54,840 bases of DNA from Acidobacteria bacterium Mor1 (GTDB lineage Bacteria > Acidobacteriota > Polarisedimenticolia > Polarisedimenticolales > Polarisedimenticolaceae), in assembly GCA_001664505.1 (NCBI GenBank), contig CP011806.1, positions 5,146,831 through 5,201,670 of the forward strand, read 5' to 3'. The notes below the pieces were generated by a model. It worked only from the letters and a program-made list of their open reading frames with translations, searched no databases and had not been told where the DNA came from. This document shows, piece after piece, positions 1 to 8,003 of this stretch (positions are counted from its first letter, which is position 1; every line of letters begins with the position of its first letter). A program made the translations under genes and the position numbers.

Positions 1-2142
1 ATCTGGATCGAGCGGGAGCCCGAGGCTCCGTCGCTTCCGGAGTCCATCGGTCCCTATTCGCCGAAGCGCCTGCTGGGAGAAGGAGGCATGGGGGCGGTGT
101 TCCTGGCCGAGCAGCAGCGCCCGGTGCGGCGCCCGGTGGCGATCAAGGTGATCAAGCGGGGTATGGACACCGAGCAGGTGATCGCCCGCTTCGACACCGA
201 GCGCCAGGCGCTGGCGCTGATGAACCACCCGAGCATTGCCCGGGTCTACGACGGCGGAGCGACCGAGGACGGCCGCCCCTACTTCGTCATGGAGTACGTC
301 GAGGGCAAGCCGCTACCCCGCCACTGCGACGAGCGGCGCCTCGGGATACGCGAACGGCTGGAACTGTTCGTCCAGCTCTGCGAGGGGATGCAGCACGCGC
401 ACCAGAAGGGAATCATCCACCGGGACATCAAGGGCTCCAACGTGCTGGTGGCCAGCGTCGACGGACGCGCCGTTCCCAAGATCATCGATTTCGGTATCGC
501 CAAGGCGACCGACAGTCACCTGACCGGATCCACGGTGTTCACCGAGCTGGGGCAGATCATCGGAACCCCCGAGTACATGAGTCCCGAGCAGACCCGGCTC
601 GACTCGGCGGACATCGACACCCGCAGCGACATCTACTCGCTGGGCGTGTTGCTCTACGTGCTGGTGGTCGGGGACTACCCCTTCGATGCGGAAGCGCTGC
701 GCCGCAAGGGGCTCGACGAGCTGCTGCGCACCATTCGCGAAGAGGAGCCCCTGCGCCCCAGCGCGAGGCTCGGGGGGCTGGGACCCCGGTCGGGTGAGGT
801 TTCGGAGCATCGGGGAAGCGATTCGCCGACGCTGATGCGGCGCTTGCGGGGCGACCTGGACTGGATCGTGATGAAGGCGATCGAGAAGGACCGTTCCCGG
901 CGCTACGACAGTGCCGCGGCCCTGGCCGATGACGTGCGCCGGTATCTGGCCGACGAGCCGGTGATGGCGCGGCCGCCCAGCGCGTCCTACCGCCTCTCGA
1001 AGCTGATGCGCCGCTATCGGACCGCCTTCGTGGGGGCCGGGCTGGTGTTGGCGGCGCTGGTGCTCGGCGTGATCGGCACCACCGCGGGGTTGCTGCGGGC
1101 GCTCGACGCCGAGGCTGCGGCGGAACGGGAGGCCAGGGCTTCGAGGGAGGTGGCCAACTTCCTGATGGACGTGATGGGCAACGCCGACTTCGCCGACCCC
1201 GCCCGGCGGGAGGCGGCCCGGGCGATCCTGGAGAGCGGGGCCGAGCAGGTCTACTCGAAGGTCGAGGTCGAGCCGCAGCTACGCAGCCGCTTCATGGGGG
1301 TGATGGGGCGGCTCTACCGCAACATGGGCTTCCCCGATCAGGCGCGGCCGCTCCTGGAAAAGGCGGTGGAGATCAATCTCGACTCGCCGGACAGCCGCAA
1401 CTTCGACACCTTCTGGGCCTTCAACCTGCTGGGGACCCTCGAGGCGACCGAGCGCAACCACGAGCGAGCCATCGAGCTGTTCGAGCAGTCGCTTCAGATC
1501 GCCGAGGATGTGGTCGAGCCGGACAACCCCAACCTTGCGGCGATCATGAAGAACCTGGGGGATCAGTACGCCGCGGTGGACCGGTTCGAGGAGGCCCGGG
1601 CGATGCACCTCGAGGGCATCGAGCTACGGGAGCGTCTCGAGGATCCGCGCCTCTACGCCAGCGTCAGCGGGCTGGCCAACGTATTCAAGCGGGAAGGGGA
1701 GCATGGCCGCTCGGTGGAGCTGTATCGCCGATCCCTGGACCTGCGGCTGGAGCAGTTCGATCCCGACGCCCGGCAGGTTGTGTTGGGGCATCTGCAGCTG
1801 GCCGAAGCCTTGCGCCGGGCGGATCTGCCGGGGGATGCGCTCGAGCACTTCGAGGAAGCGCTCTCGATCATGGAGCGCACCTACGCCAACCCCCGGCACA
1901 ACCACATCCGCAACGCGGCCTTCGGGGTGGCGGCGTGCCTATCGTCCGAAGGACGTGACCTCGCCCGGGCCGACGCCCACTTCGAGCGGGCCGTGGCGCT
2001 GGACGAGCACAACTACGGGGAGAACCATCGCTACGTCGCGGCGACCCTGGAAGCCTACGCCGATCATCTCGAGGGCACCGGCCGCGGCGACCGGGCTGCT
2101 GCCGTCAGGGAACGCGTCGAGGCGATCCGCCAGGACGGGTGA
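1..2142 (+). CDS. Serine/threonine protein kinase with transmembrane segment and C-terminal TPR domain (5' end outside window)
   Basis: Transmembrane receptor-type Ser/Thr kinase; 713 residues are visible. The frame is open to base 1, so the first ATG inside the window (88) is not the start: it lies within the glycine-rich loop GEGGMG (visible residues 26-31). Other kinase motifs follow in order: ATP-binding Lys in VAIKVIK (about 48), catalytic HRDIKGSN (about 140), DFG in DFGIAKA (about 163), and GTPEYMSPEQ at the activation-segment end (about 188). A hydrophobic segment at about 340-363 separates the cytoplasmic kinase from a presumably periplasmic TPR region (about 430-700) with repeated AIELFEQSL-like helices. 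This architecture is common in Acidobacteriota, Planctomycetota and Myxococcota. Substrate and signal are unknown. An ECF sigma gene lies 2 kb downstream; kinases of this type often sit near such sigma genes, but a functional link is inference. Confidence 0.93.
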   Translation: MWIEREPEAPSLPESIGPYSPKRLLGEGGMGAVFLAEQQRPVRRPVAIKVIKRGMDTEQVIARFDTERQALALMNHPSIARVYDGGATEDGRPYFVMEYVEGKPLPRHCDERRLGIRERLELFVQLCEGMQHAHQKGIIHRDIKGSNVLVASVDGRAVPKIIDFGIAKATDSHLTGSTVFTELGQIIGTPEYMSPEQTRLDSADIDTRSDIYSLGVLLYVLVVGDYPFDAEALRRKGLDELLRTIREEEPLRPSARLGGLGPRSGEVSEHRGSDSPTLMRRLRGDLDWIVMKAIEKDRSRRYDSAAALADDVRRYLADEPVMARPPSASYRLSKLMRRYRTAFVGAGLVLAALVLGVIGTTAGLLRALDAEAAAEREARASREVANFLMDVMGNADFADPARREAARAILESGAEQVYSKVEVEPQLRSRFMGVMGRLYRNMGFPDQARPLLEKAVEINLDSPDSRNFDTFWAFNLLGTLEATERNHERAIELFEQSLQIAEDVVEPDNPNLAAIMKNLGDQYAAVDRFEEARAMHLEGIELRERLEDPRLYASVSGLANVFKREGEHGRSVELYRRSLDLRLEQFDPDARQVVLGHLQLAEALRRADLPGDALEHFEEALSIMERTYANPRHNHIRNAAFGVAACLSSEGRDLARADAHFERAVALDEHNYGENHRYVAATLEAYADHLEGTGRGDRAAAVRERVEAIRQDG

Positions 2143-2157
2143 GCCCTCGAGGGGGCT
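2142..2157. terminator. Short GC stem between convergent genes
   Basis: Arms AGCCC and GGGCT around a CTCGAG core lie directly after the kinase stop and before the end of the convergent propeller gene. Only five base pairs are certain and there is no T-tract, so this is a weak terminator candidate. Confidence 0.25.
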
Positions 2158-2171
2158 TCAGTGCGTCAGGC

Positions 2172-3971
2172 TCAGGGGCAGCGGGTCGTATCTCGCGCAG
2201 CCCGGCAGGTGCCGCTGCCGATAGGCCTCTCCGCACCGCTACCGTCGAGGCCGTAGGAGCCCTCGGCACCGACCGTCAACGGGACGACCAGGTAGTAGCG
2301 ATCGCCGGCGCCGGAGATGACCTCCTCGGTGTTGTCGAGCCCGTTGTCGACGCAGGTCAGCGGTGAGTGGCTGGAGAAGGAGCCCAGGACCCCCTCGAAG
2401 ACACCGTAGTCGGGCATCGAGGCGGAGCAGCTGGGGTTCCAGCTCAGGATCAGGTTGCCCGGGGTCGGTGCCTTGTCCAGGGTCAAGGACGGCGCGGCAA
2501 CGTGACCGGGGCCGGGGAAGGCGGGAGCGACCCGGAAGCTGGAGTAGAAACTGTCGTTGGATCCGTTGGTCGTCGCGGTAACGACACCCGGGCCGGGGTC
2601 GAGGTCCACGGTGCTGTTGAACGTTCCGATGACCCGGGCGTTCCCCTGGGCATCCAGCGCGATGCCATTGCCCTCGACGGTTCCGCTTCCGCTGCTGCGG
2701 GTGTAGACGTACGCGTTCCGGTAATTGCCGTTGTTGTCGTAGCTGGCGACCAGCGCAGAAGTCCCGAACACCGTGATCGAGGCGTCGCCGGCGCTGGGGT
2801 CGAAGTCAAGAGTGCCGCCGAAGCGGCCGGTGACGTGAGGGCCGCCGGTGGCATCCACCGCGATGCCGTCCCCTCGCACCGGGTTGCCGTTGCCGAGGTT
2901 GAAGGCGAAGCGCAGGTCGCCTGAGCTGTCATAGCTCGCCAGGAAGAGGTCTGAGTTGCTCCCGGCGTCCAGCAAGAGAGTGCCGGGGCCCGGATCGAAG
3001 TCCGGCTCGTCGTCGAATCGGCCGGTGATGAAGGCGTTACCCGCGGCGTCGACATCGACACTTTCTCCCAGGTCTCCGCCGGTGTCGCCGATGCTCAGGG
3101 CGTAGCGCAGATTGTTGGAGGCGTCGTAGCTCGCCAGGAAAATGTCGTCGGCACCGGCGTGGGGGATGTTCTGAACCAGCGGGCCGGGATCCATGTCGAC
3201 TTCCGAGCTGATCTCTCCTGTTACGTAGCGGTTTCCAGCGGCATCCACCGCGATGCCCAGAGCGCGATCGCCGAACTGGCCACCGACTCCGAACGCATCG
3301 AGGAACCCTCCGGCGGCGGAATACTTGGCGACGAAGATGTCGGAGTTGCCGTTGGACTCCAGGATGAACTCGCCTGCGGTCGGGTCGAAGTCGGTTTCGC
3401 CGACGAACTGCCCTGCGACGTGGCACTGCCCGAGGTTGTCCATGGTTACCGCATTGGCCAGTTCTGCGGTGACCGACGTAACACCCATGTTGACGGCAAA
3501 GCGATAGTCGCCGTTGGCGTCATACCCGGCGACGAAGATGCGCCCGTCGACAGGGCTTCGAATCTCCTCGCCCGGTCCGGGATCGAAATCGGTCGTGCCG
3601 CTCATCCCGCCGCTGAGGCAGATATTGCCGTTGCTGTCCACGGCGATCCCGCGATGAAGCAGGGTGGCGGAGGTGGTCAGCATGAACGCGTAACGCAGTG
3701 CGCCCGCCTCGGTATAGCTGGCGACGTAGGAGGCATTGGTCGATCCGGCGTCGAGCTCGAATACGCCGGGGCCGGGGTCGAAATCGACGGTTTGCCGGAA
3801 GGTCCCGGTCAGGTAGACGTTTCCGTTGGAGTCGACGGCGATGGCCCGGCCGTCATCGGCCTGGTTGCCGCCCAGCCCGAAACCGGTCTGGGCCGAGGCG
3901 ATGGTGCCGCAGAACAGGGCAAGTGCGATCGAGAGGGCTACCGAAGCGCGGTTCAGTCGGTTCTCTTGCAT
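2172..3971 (-). CDS. Secreted seven-repeat SBBP-type beta-propeller protein with C-terminal fibronectin-like module
   Basis: Exported 599-residue protein with a signal peptide (about 1-27, ending in ASAQ). Residues about 35-480 hold seven copies of a roughly 57-residue repeat. Each has an IAVDSNGN-like strand followed by TG.F...DFDPGPG and then ASYD..G..R.A, the pattern of SBBP propeller repeats. Seven copies would form one complete propeller. The acidic DFDPGPG loops suggest calcium binding (inference). A C-terminal module of about 100 residues (LILSWNPSC ... YYLVVPL ... GSYGLDGSG) resembles the C-terminus of the protein at 18772-21966. The start is supported by AGGAGG upstream of the ATG at 3971. 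Enzymatic activity is not expected; adhesion or surface display is a guess. Confidence 0.85.
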   Translation of the reverse strand: MQENRLNRASVALSIALALFCGTIASAQTGFGLGGNQADDGRAIAVDSNGNVYLTGTFRQTVDFDPGPGVFELDAGSTNASYVASYTEAGALRYAFMLTTSATLLHRGIAVDSNGNICLSGGMSGTTDFDPGPGEEIRSPVDGRIFVAGYDANGDYRFAVNMGVTSVTAELANAVTMDNLGQCHVAGQFVGETDFDPTAGEFILESNGNSDIFVAKYSAAGGFLDAFGVGGQFGDRALGIAVDAAGNRYVTGEISSEVDMDPGPLVQNIPHAGADDIFLASYDASNNLRYALSIGDTGGDLGESVDVDAAGNAFITGRFDDEPDFDPGPGTLLLDAGSNSDLFLASYDSSGDLRFAFNLGNGNPVRGDGIAVDATGGPHVTGRFGGTLDFDPSAGDASITVFGTSALVASYDNNGNYRNAYVYTRSSGSGTVEGNGIALDAQGNARVIGTFNSTVDLDPGPGVVTATTNGSNDSFYSSFRVAPAFPGPGHVAAPSLTLDKAPTPGNLILSWNPSCSASMPDYGVFEGVLGSFSSHSPLTCVDNGLDNTEEVISGAGDRYYLVVPLTVGAEGSYGLDGSGAERPIGSGTCRAARDTTRCP

Positions 3972-4060
3972 GGTGGGCCATCCTCCTGATCGGAGTATAC
4001 GGTCAACTCATGCCTTGGGTTGGGGGCTCGGGTTCGCGAAGGTTCACCCATGCCCGCGAG

Positions 4061-4615
4061 CTAGCGGCTCAGCTCCCGCATCAGCCAGGCCCGGGCCAGT
4101 TTCCAGTCCCCGTCGACGGTGCGCGGGGCCACCTCGAGCAGCTCGGCGGTCTCGGGGACGGTCAGTCCCAGGAAGTAGCGGTACTTGACCACCTCGGCAG
4201 GGCGGGCATGGACCTCGGCCAGGCGGTCCAGCGCCTCGTCGAGGGCGATCAGGTCGACGGACTGTTCGTCGGTAGCCATGCCCGGGTCGAGACTGACCCG
4301 TTCGCCCCCCTCGATCCGTTTCTGCGCCGCCTTCTGCCGAGCCCGGTCGACCAGGATCTGGCGCATGGCCCGGGCAGCGGCGCCGAAGAAGTGCCGCCGG
4401 TTCTCCCAGTCCGAGCGGCCTCCGCAGAGCTTGAGGTAGGCCTCGTTGACCAGGGCGGTGGTCTGCAGGGTATGTCCCTTGCGTTCACCGGCCATCCGGG
4501 CCCGGGCCATCACCCGCAGCTCTTCGAAGACCAGCCGAAAGAGCCGGTCGGTGGCGCCGTCGGCGCCTGAACGAACCTGCTCCAGCACTGCGGTCATGGT
4601 CTGGGGGTCGGCCAT
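4061..4615 (-). CDS. ECF-type RNA polymerase sigma factor (sigma-70 family, kinase-associated type)
   Basis: 184 residues with sigma region 2 (about 15-85: LFRLVFEELRVMARARM ... RRHFFGAAARAMRQILVDRAR) and region 4 helix-turn-helix (about 125-180: VVKYRYFLGLTVPETAELLEV ... VDGDWKLARAWL). Its sequence matches the acidobacterial and planctomycete ECF group commonly encoded beside TPR-containing Ser/Thr kinases, consistent with the kinase at 1-2142. No anti-sigma gene is adjacent. No convincing ribosome-binding site is seen: a TATGTT hexamer lies 6 bases before the ATG and an AGGT is adjacent, so a leaderless transcript is possible. It could also be co-transcribed with the small gene at 4656-4901, which ends 40 bases upstream. 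Confidence 0.9.
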   Translation of the reverse strand: MADPQTMTAVLEQVRSGADGATDRLFRLVFEELRVMARARMAGERKGHTLQTTALVNEAYLKLCGGRSDWENRRHFFGAAARAMRQILVDRARQKAAQKRIEGGERVSLDPGMATDEQSVDLIALDEALDRLAEVHARPAEVVKYRYFLGLTVPETAELLEVAPRTVDGDWKLARAWLMRELSR

Positions 4616-4655
4616 GACCTGAACATACAGCCTCCGGGCAGGCGGGGAAAGCCGG

Positions 4656-4901
4656 CTAGCGGTGGGCTGCCTGATTGATCGGCATCTCCAGCGGGTCCTG
4701 GCAGGTGATGTCCGGCCCGCTGAGGATGTGGGTCTCGAGGGTCGCGACGTTGCCCTCGCCGCAGTGCTCGATCGCCTGAGCGACCTGGCGCTGCAGGTTC
4801 CAGCGAAGCCCGAACGCCAAGACGGCTCCCAGTGCGGCCACTGCGCCGAGCAAGAGCACGGCGCGCATTCCGAAACGAGACGATGCGGATCGGTTTTCCA
4901 T
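4656..4901 (-). CDS. Small single-pass membrane protein of unknown function
   Basis: 81 residues with a basic N-terminus, one hydrophobic segment (about 13-32, RAVLLLGAVAALGAVLAFGL) and a polar C-terminal part with two cysteines (HCGEG and ITCQD). No family is recognised. The same-strand ECF sigma gene starts 40 bases downstream, so the two may be co-transcribed; a small membrane protein in that position could in principle act on the sigma factor, but it lacks an anti-sigma zinc motif. The overlapping plus-strand reading frame looks like a shadow. Confidence 0.5.
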   Translation of the reverse strand: MENRSASSRFGMRAVLLLGAVAALGAVLAFGLRWNLQRQVAQAIEHCGEGNVATLETHILSGPDITCQDPLEMPINQAAHR

Positions 4902-5004
4902 GAGCCTCCCGGTCGGTTCGCCGATGCTACGGAGCGGGGGCCGAGGGGGTTCCCTTCGATTTGGAACGATCGACGGGCCCCTCGGCTCCGGCCGGGTCAG
5001 CCTA

Positions 5005-5919
5005 TCAGAGGATCAGCTCTCGGCTCTCGAGGGTCTGGACCTCCTTGACCTCGTCTTCCTCGATGCAGCAGCACTCCTCGGCACTGCTACCGCTGCCGCC
5101 GCGGCCACCGCCGCTGCCGCCACCGTCTCCATCTCCATCTCCGTCGCCACCGTCGCCGTCGTCATCGAGGCACTCGGTGGTGACCCAGATCAGTTCTTCG
5201 GCGTGGAACCATTTGCCCCAGAGCAAGAAGTACTGGCGGCCGTCGGCATCGGTGGCCATCTCGGAATCCGTCGAGCTCCCGTCATAGGGGTCGTGGAATT
5301 GGACGTTGTGCCTACCGTTGTCGCTGGCCTCGGTGTTGACGCCGGTCGGGGTAACCATGTGAGCGGCCTGGTCGACCGGGGGATCTTCGTTGTTGTACTG
5401 CACACCCCCCATGCCGATACCTCCGCCGAGGCTTCCTCCGACGTCATCCATGGCATCGGCGATGCACTGAGGTCCGAAGTTGTGGGGACGGTAGACGTTG
5501 GTGGTCACGTTGCCGTCGGTGGTGGTGTCCGGTTCGTCATCGGTCGAGGGTTTGGAGACGTAGTCCTTCACCCGCTTGATGTTGATCGTGTACTTGAAGC
5601 AGGGGCAGGCGTTCCCCAGGAGTTCCTGGAGCTTCTCCACACCGCCGTCGAAGGTGGTGACGTCTTTGAAGTGCTCGATGATGTCCTCCTTGGGCATCTT
5701 CTTGCAGCACTCGTCACCGTCGACCTGGATGTAGATGTCCATGTCGTTGGCGATGTTGGAGAACGTTGCAGCTGCGCAGCCCTCGGCCTGACTGCCGCAC
5801 TGTTCGGAGGTGATGCCTCCGGTTTCATGGGTGTGGGAGTACTCGGGCGGATCGTCCTGGGCGGCGGCGCCGCCCACGGTCAGGGTCAAGGTGATCAGCA
5901 GCCAGAATGCGAGTCTCAT
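5005..5919 (-). CDS. Exported cysteine-rich protein with Asp/Gly-rich linker and CCC-containing C-terminus, unknown function
   Basis: 304 residues from the ATG at 5919, chosen because GAGGAGGAG precedes it and a signal peptide follows (MRLAFWLLITLTLTVGGAAA). In-frame ATGs further upstream have no ribosome-binding site. The mature protein is acidic and cysteine-rich: CGSQAEGC near the N-terminus, DECCKKM, ACPCFKY, and CCC near the C-terminus. Before the last 30 residues lies a low-complexity run of Asp and Gly (about 253-275). The C-terminal tail EDEVKEVQTLESRELIL follows the CCC motif. No known family is recognised. Paired cysteines in an exported protein suggest disulfides or metal binding (inference). 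Confidence 0.75.
   Translation of the reverse strand: MRLAFWLLITLTLTVGGAAAQDDPPEYSHTHETGGITSEQCGSQAEGCAAATFSNIANDMDIYIQVDGDECCKKMPKEDIIEHFKDVTTFDGGVEKLQELLGNACPCFKYTINIKRVKDYVSKPSTDDEPDTTTDGNVTTNVYRPHNFGPQCIADAMDDVGGSLGGGIGMGGVQYNNEDPPVDQAAHMVTPTGVNTEASDNGRHNVQFHDPYDGSSTDSEMATDADGRQYFLLWGKWFHAEELIWVTTECLDDDGDGGDGDGDGDGGGSGGGRGGSGSSAEECCCIEEDEVKEVQTLESRELIL
5090..5168. repeat. Low-complexity Gly/Asp-coding DNA
   Basis: Degenerate GCC/ACC/GTC/ATC triplet repetition that encodes, on the minus strand, the Asp/Gly/Ser linker of the exported protein at 5005-5919. It is a coding low-complexity tract and not an independent repeat element. Confidence 0.6.
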
Positions 5920-5938
5920 CGGTCTCCTCCTCATTAGC

Positions 5939-5953
5939 GGGGCGATGCGCCCC
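5939..5953. other. Hairpin in the 5' leader of the gene at 5005-5919
   Basis: Perfect six-pair arms GGGGCG and CGCCCC around ATG lie 20-34 bases upstream of the start codon at 5919, next to its GAGGAGGAG ribosome-binding site. It could affect message stability or translation. The divergent intergenic region 5920-6117 otherwise shows nothing that I can assign. Confidence 0.3.
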
Positions 5954-6117
5954 GGAGTGAGGAGTCCGTAAGAGGCCGAATTGCCCCCACCTATCGTCCG
6001 GCTCCCGGAGACTTTTGCCGGCGATTGCGCGATGTCGGTCGGACTCACGCATGTCTCCACACGCGGTTCAAGCAACGTCGATGGCCGGCGGATCGAGATC
6101 GCGTCGAGGAGTCGTCG

Positions 6118-6810
6118 ATGTACCTACAAAACCTAAAACAGATCGTTGTCTTGATTCTCGGGCTCACCTTCTTCGCCGGCGCCTTCGCCGCTGACGAGGA
6201 CCCGGGCAAGCGGACGAAACCCAACGCCCCGGTGACCGGTTGGTACGTGGCCGCAGGGCTTTCCAGCGTGGATATCGGCGGCGACATGAACGGGCGCGCT
6301 CTGGTCTCGGGCGGCGGATCGGCGGAGATCCTACCGTCGTGGTCCGCGGCCCAGGGGCTGCAGCTGGCGCTCGGGTATCAGGTTCCCTACGGAGACATGG
6401 AGCTTTCCCACGAACGGGCGGATCTCGACGGGCAGTGGGAGGGCATCCCGACGGAAGGGGAGTTCGAGGCCTGGAATCTCGATACCCGGCTCCGGTTCGC
6501 GAACCAATACCGGGTCAAGCCGTTCCTGCTGCTCGGGCTCGATTTCAACACCATCACGGTGCGCAACGGGTCGACCGACGGCTTCCGCCTGGCCGACGCC
6601 GAGTTCCGCTCCGGCCTGGATTTTCGCCTCGGGGGCGGCGCCTATCTACCCGTGGGGAACCGTTTCGGCGTTAGCATGCAGGGTGTCTACCGCTTCGGCG
6701 ACATCAATCGGGTCGAGGGGATCGCTTCCGGGAACCTCGATGACGAACTGGACGGTGCCGGATTTACCTACACTGCCCAGCTGCGGATCATCTTCGGTAA
6801 GCGGAAATAG
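6118..6810 (+). CDS. Outer-membrane beta-barrel protein
   Basis: 230 residues from the ATG at 6118, preceded by CGAGGAG; a longer in-frame ATG at 6025 has no ribosome-binding site and would bury the signal peptide. The signal peptide is MYLQNLKQIVVLILGLTFFAGAFA. The mature part has alternating strands typical of small outer-membrane barrels (WYVAAGLSSVDIGG, LQLALGYQVPYG, VKPFLLLGLDFNTI, FRLGGGAYLPVG) and a last strand rich in alternating hydrophobic residues (FTYTAQLRIIFGKRK). It resembles OmpW/outer-membrane beta-barrel-domain proteins by pattern. No substrate is inferable. The cyclophilin-like gene 62 bases downstream is on the same strand, and barrel-chaperone cofunction is conceivable. 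Confidence 0.75.
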   Translation: MYLQNLKQIVVLILGLTFFAGAFAADEDPGKRTKPNAPVTGWYVAAGLSSVDIGGDMNGRALVSGGGSAEILPSWSAAQGLQLALGYQVPYGDMELSHERADLDGQWEGIPTEGEFEAWNLDTRLRFANQYRVKPFLLLGLDFNTITVRNGSTDGFRLADAEFRSGLDFRLGGGAYLPVGNRFGVSMQGVYRFGDINRVEGIASGNLDDELDGAGFTYTAQLRIIFGKRK

Positions 6811-6872
6811 CGTTGCGTGAGTTCCCGGCGCGTTGCGCATGTATGGGTGAGAACCGAAACCGGAGGTGCCCG

Positions 6873-7961
6873 ATGTTTGAAGAGACCCGATCGAACCAAT
6901 CCGCGCGAATCTTGCCGCTATTCGCCGCCTTGCTGCTGGCCGCGATGGCCGGCGCGATCGGAACGGCATCCGCGGACTCGGCCGCCGAGCCCTTCGCCGT
7001 CAGCGTCGAGACCACCCGCGGGACCTTCGAGGTCGAGGTCTACCCCGAGTGGGCGCCCGCCTCGGCGGCCCGCTTCCGCGAGATGGTCGACGCCGGGTAC
7101 CTTGAAGGGAGCCCGTTCCACTGGGTGCTCGAGGGTAGCCAGACCGAGTTCGGCCTGAACCCCGACGCATCCCTCACCCGGGAGTGGACCGAGCGGGCGC
7201 TCGAACAGGACCCTCCGTCGCGCCAGGTAGAAAAGGGTTACCTGCACTTCATGATGGAGCTGGAGGCGGGGCTGTTCCCCAAGCCCGACGGCGCGATCCG
7301 GCCGACCCGGATCGGGATCGAGATGGGCAACGGACCTTTCGCCAACGGAGCCGGCCTCGCCCCCTTCGGCAGGGTGGTGGAGGGCTGGGAGATCGTCGAG
7401 GGGTTCGATGCGGGCCACATGGAGAAGCCGGCCAAGGCCCGCAAGATGATCAAGCAACTGGAGAAGAAGGGGTACAAGTCCATCACCAAGAAGTATCCGG
7501 ACCTGGACCGGATCGAACGGATCGTGGTGCTGGACCGTACCGTCGACATGCCGTCTGCACCGCTGCGGGAGACCCCGGCGGATCTGGCCGACGGCATGGC
7601 GCGGGTGCGGATCTACCGCCCCGGTGAGCAGGACCAGGTGTTCAAGCTGAGCATCGACGGCGTGAAACGGGCGAAGCTGAAGAGCGGCACCTACTTCGAG
7701 GTCGACCTCCCGGCCGGTTCCCACCAGCTGTCCGCCAAGGTGCGCTTCAAGTTCGGCGCCACCGGCCTGTTGGACAAGGCGATGGCGGCCAAACAGTTCT
7801 TCCCGCTGGAGCTCGAGGCGGGCACGGTGACCTACGTCCGCGCTTGGAGCAGCTTCTTCGAGAAGCAGAAGCTGGCCTTCAACCTGGTGGCACCGGAGTT
7901 CGGCGCCGAGGACAGCGCCGGCATGGAGCCGGCGGAGCTGTTGAGCGAGGACGACGAGTAG
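6873..7961 (+). CDS. Exported cyclophilin-type PPIase-like protein (degenerate active site) with DUF2846-like C-terminal domain
   Basis: 362 residues from the ATG at 6873 (GGAGGTG upstream). The signal segment (about 11-35) ends in TASADS. Residues about 42-215 follow the cyclophilin fold: VETTRGTFEVEVYPEWAPAS, FREMVDAGYLEGSPFHWV, and LAPFGRVVEGWEIVEGF, equivalent to the usual FGKVxEGMDVV. The invariant catalytic Arg of the FHRVI motif is Trp here (FHWV), and the GGD and QFF motifs are also missing, so isomerase activity is doubtful. Residues about 235-350 (ARVRIYRPGEQDQVFKLSID ... GTYFEVDLPAGSH ... LEAGTVTYVRA) resemble the DUF2846 lipoprotein-type domain. It may be a periplasmic folding or binding protein. 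Confidence 0.78.
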   Translation: MFEETRSNQSARILPLFAALLLAAMAGAIGTASADSAAEPFAVSVETTRGTFEVEVYPEWAPASAARFREMVDAGYLEGSPFHWVLEGSQTEFGLNPDASLTREWTERALEQDPPSRQVEKGYLHFMMELEAGLFPKPDGAIRPTRIGIEMGNGPFANGAGLAPFGRVVEGWEIVEGFDAGHMEKPAKARKMIKQLEKKGYKSITKKYPDLDRIERIVVLDRTVDMPSAPLRETPADLADGMARVRIYRPGEQDQVFKLSIDGVKRAKLKSGTYFEVDLPAGSHQLSAKVRFKFGATGLLDKAMAAKQFFPLELEAGTVTYVRAWSSFFEKQKLAFNLVAPEFGAEDSAGMEPAELLSEDDE

Positions 7962-7982
7962 GCCGGTCGAGGCCGACCGGCC
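7961..7982. terminator. Bidirectional hairpin terminator
   Basis: Perfect 8-bp arms GGCCGGTC and GACCGGCC with a six-base loop start at the last base of the cyclophilin-like stop codon and lie between convergent genes. There is no T-tract. Confidence 0.6.
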
Positions 7983-8003
7983 CTCTCCCGAAACTGTGGC
8001 GAG

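Noticed and set aside
5085-5170. Triplet-like repeat as a microsatellite or CRISPR-like element
   Set aside because: It is the coding sequence of the Asp/Gly linker of an exported protein, degenerate, and without spacers.
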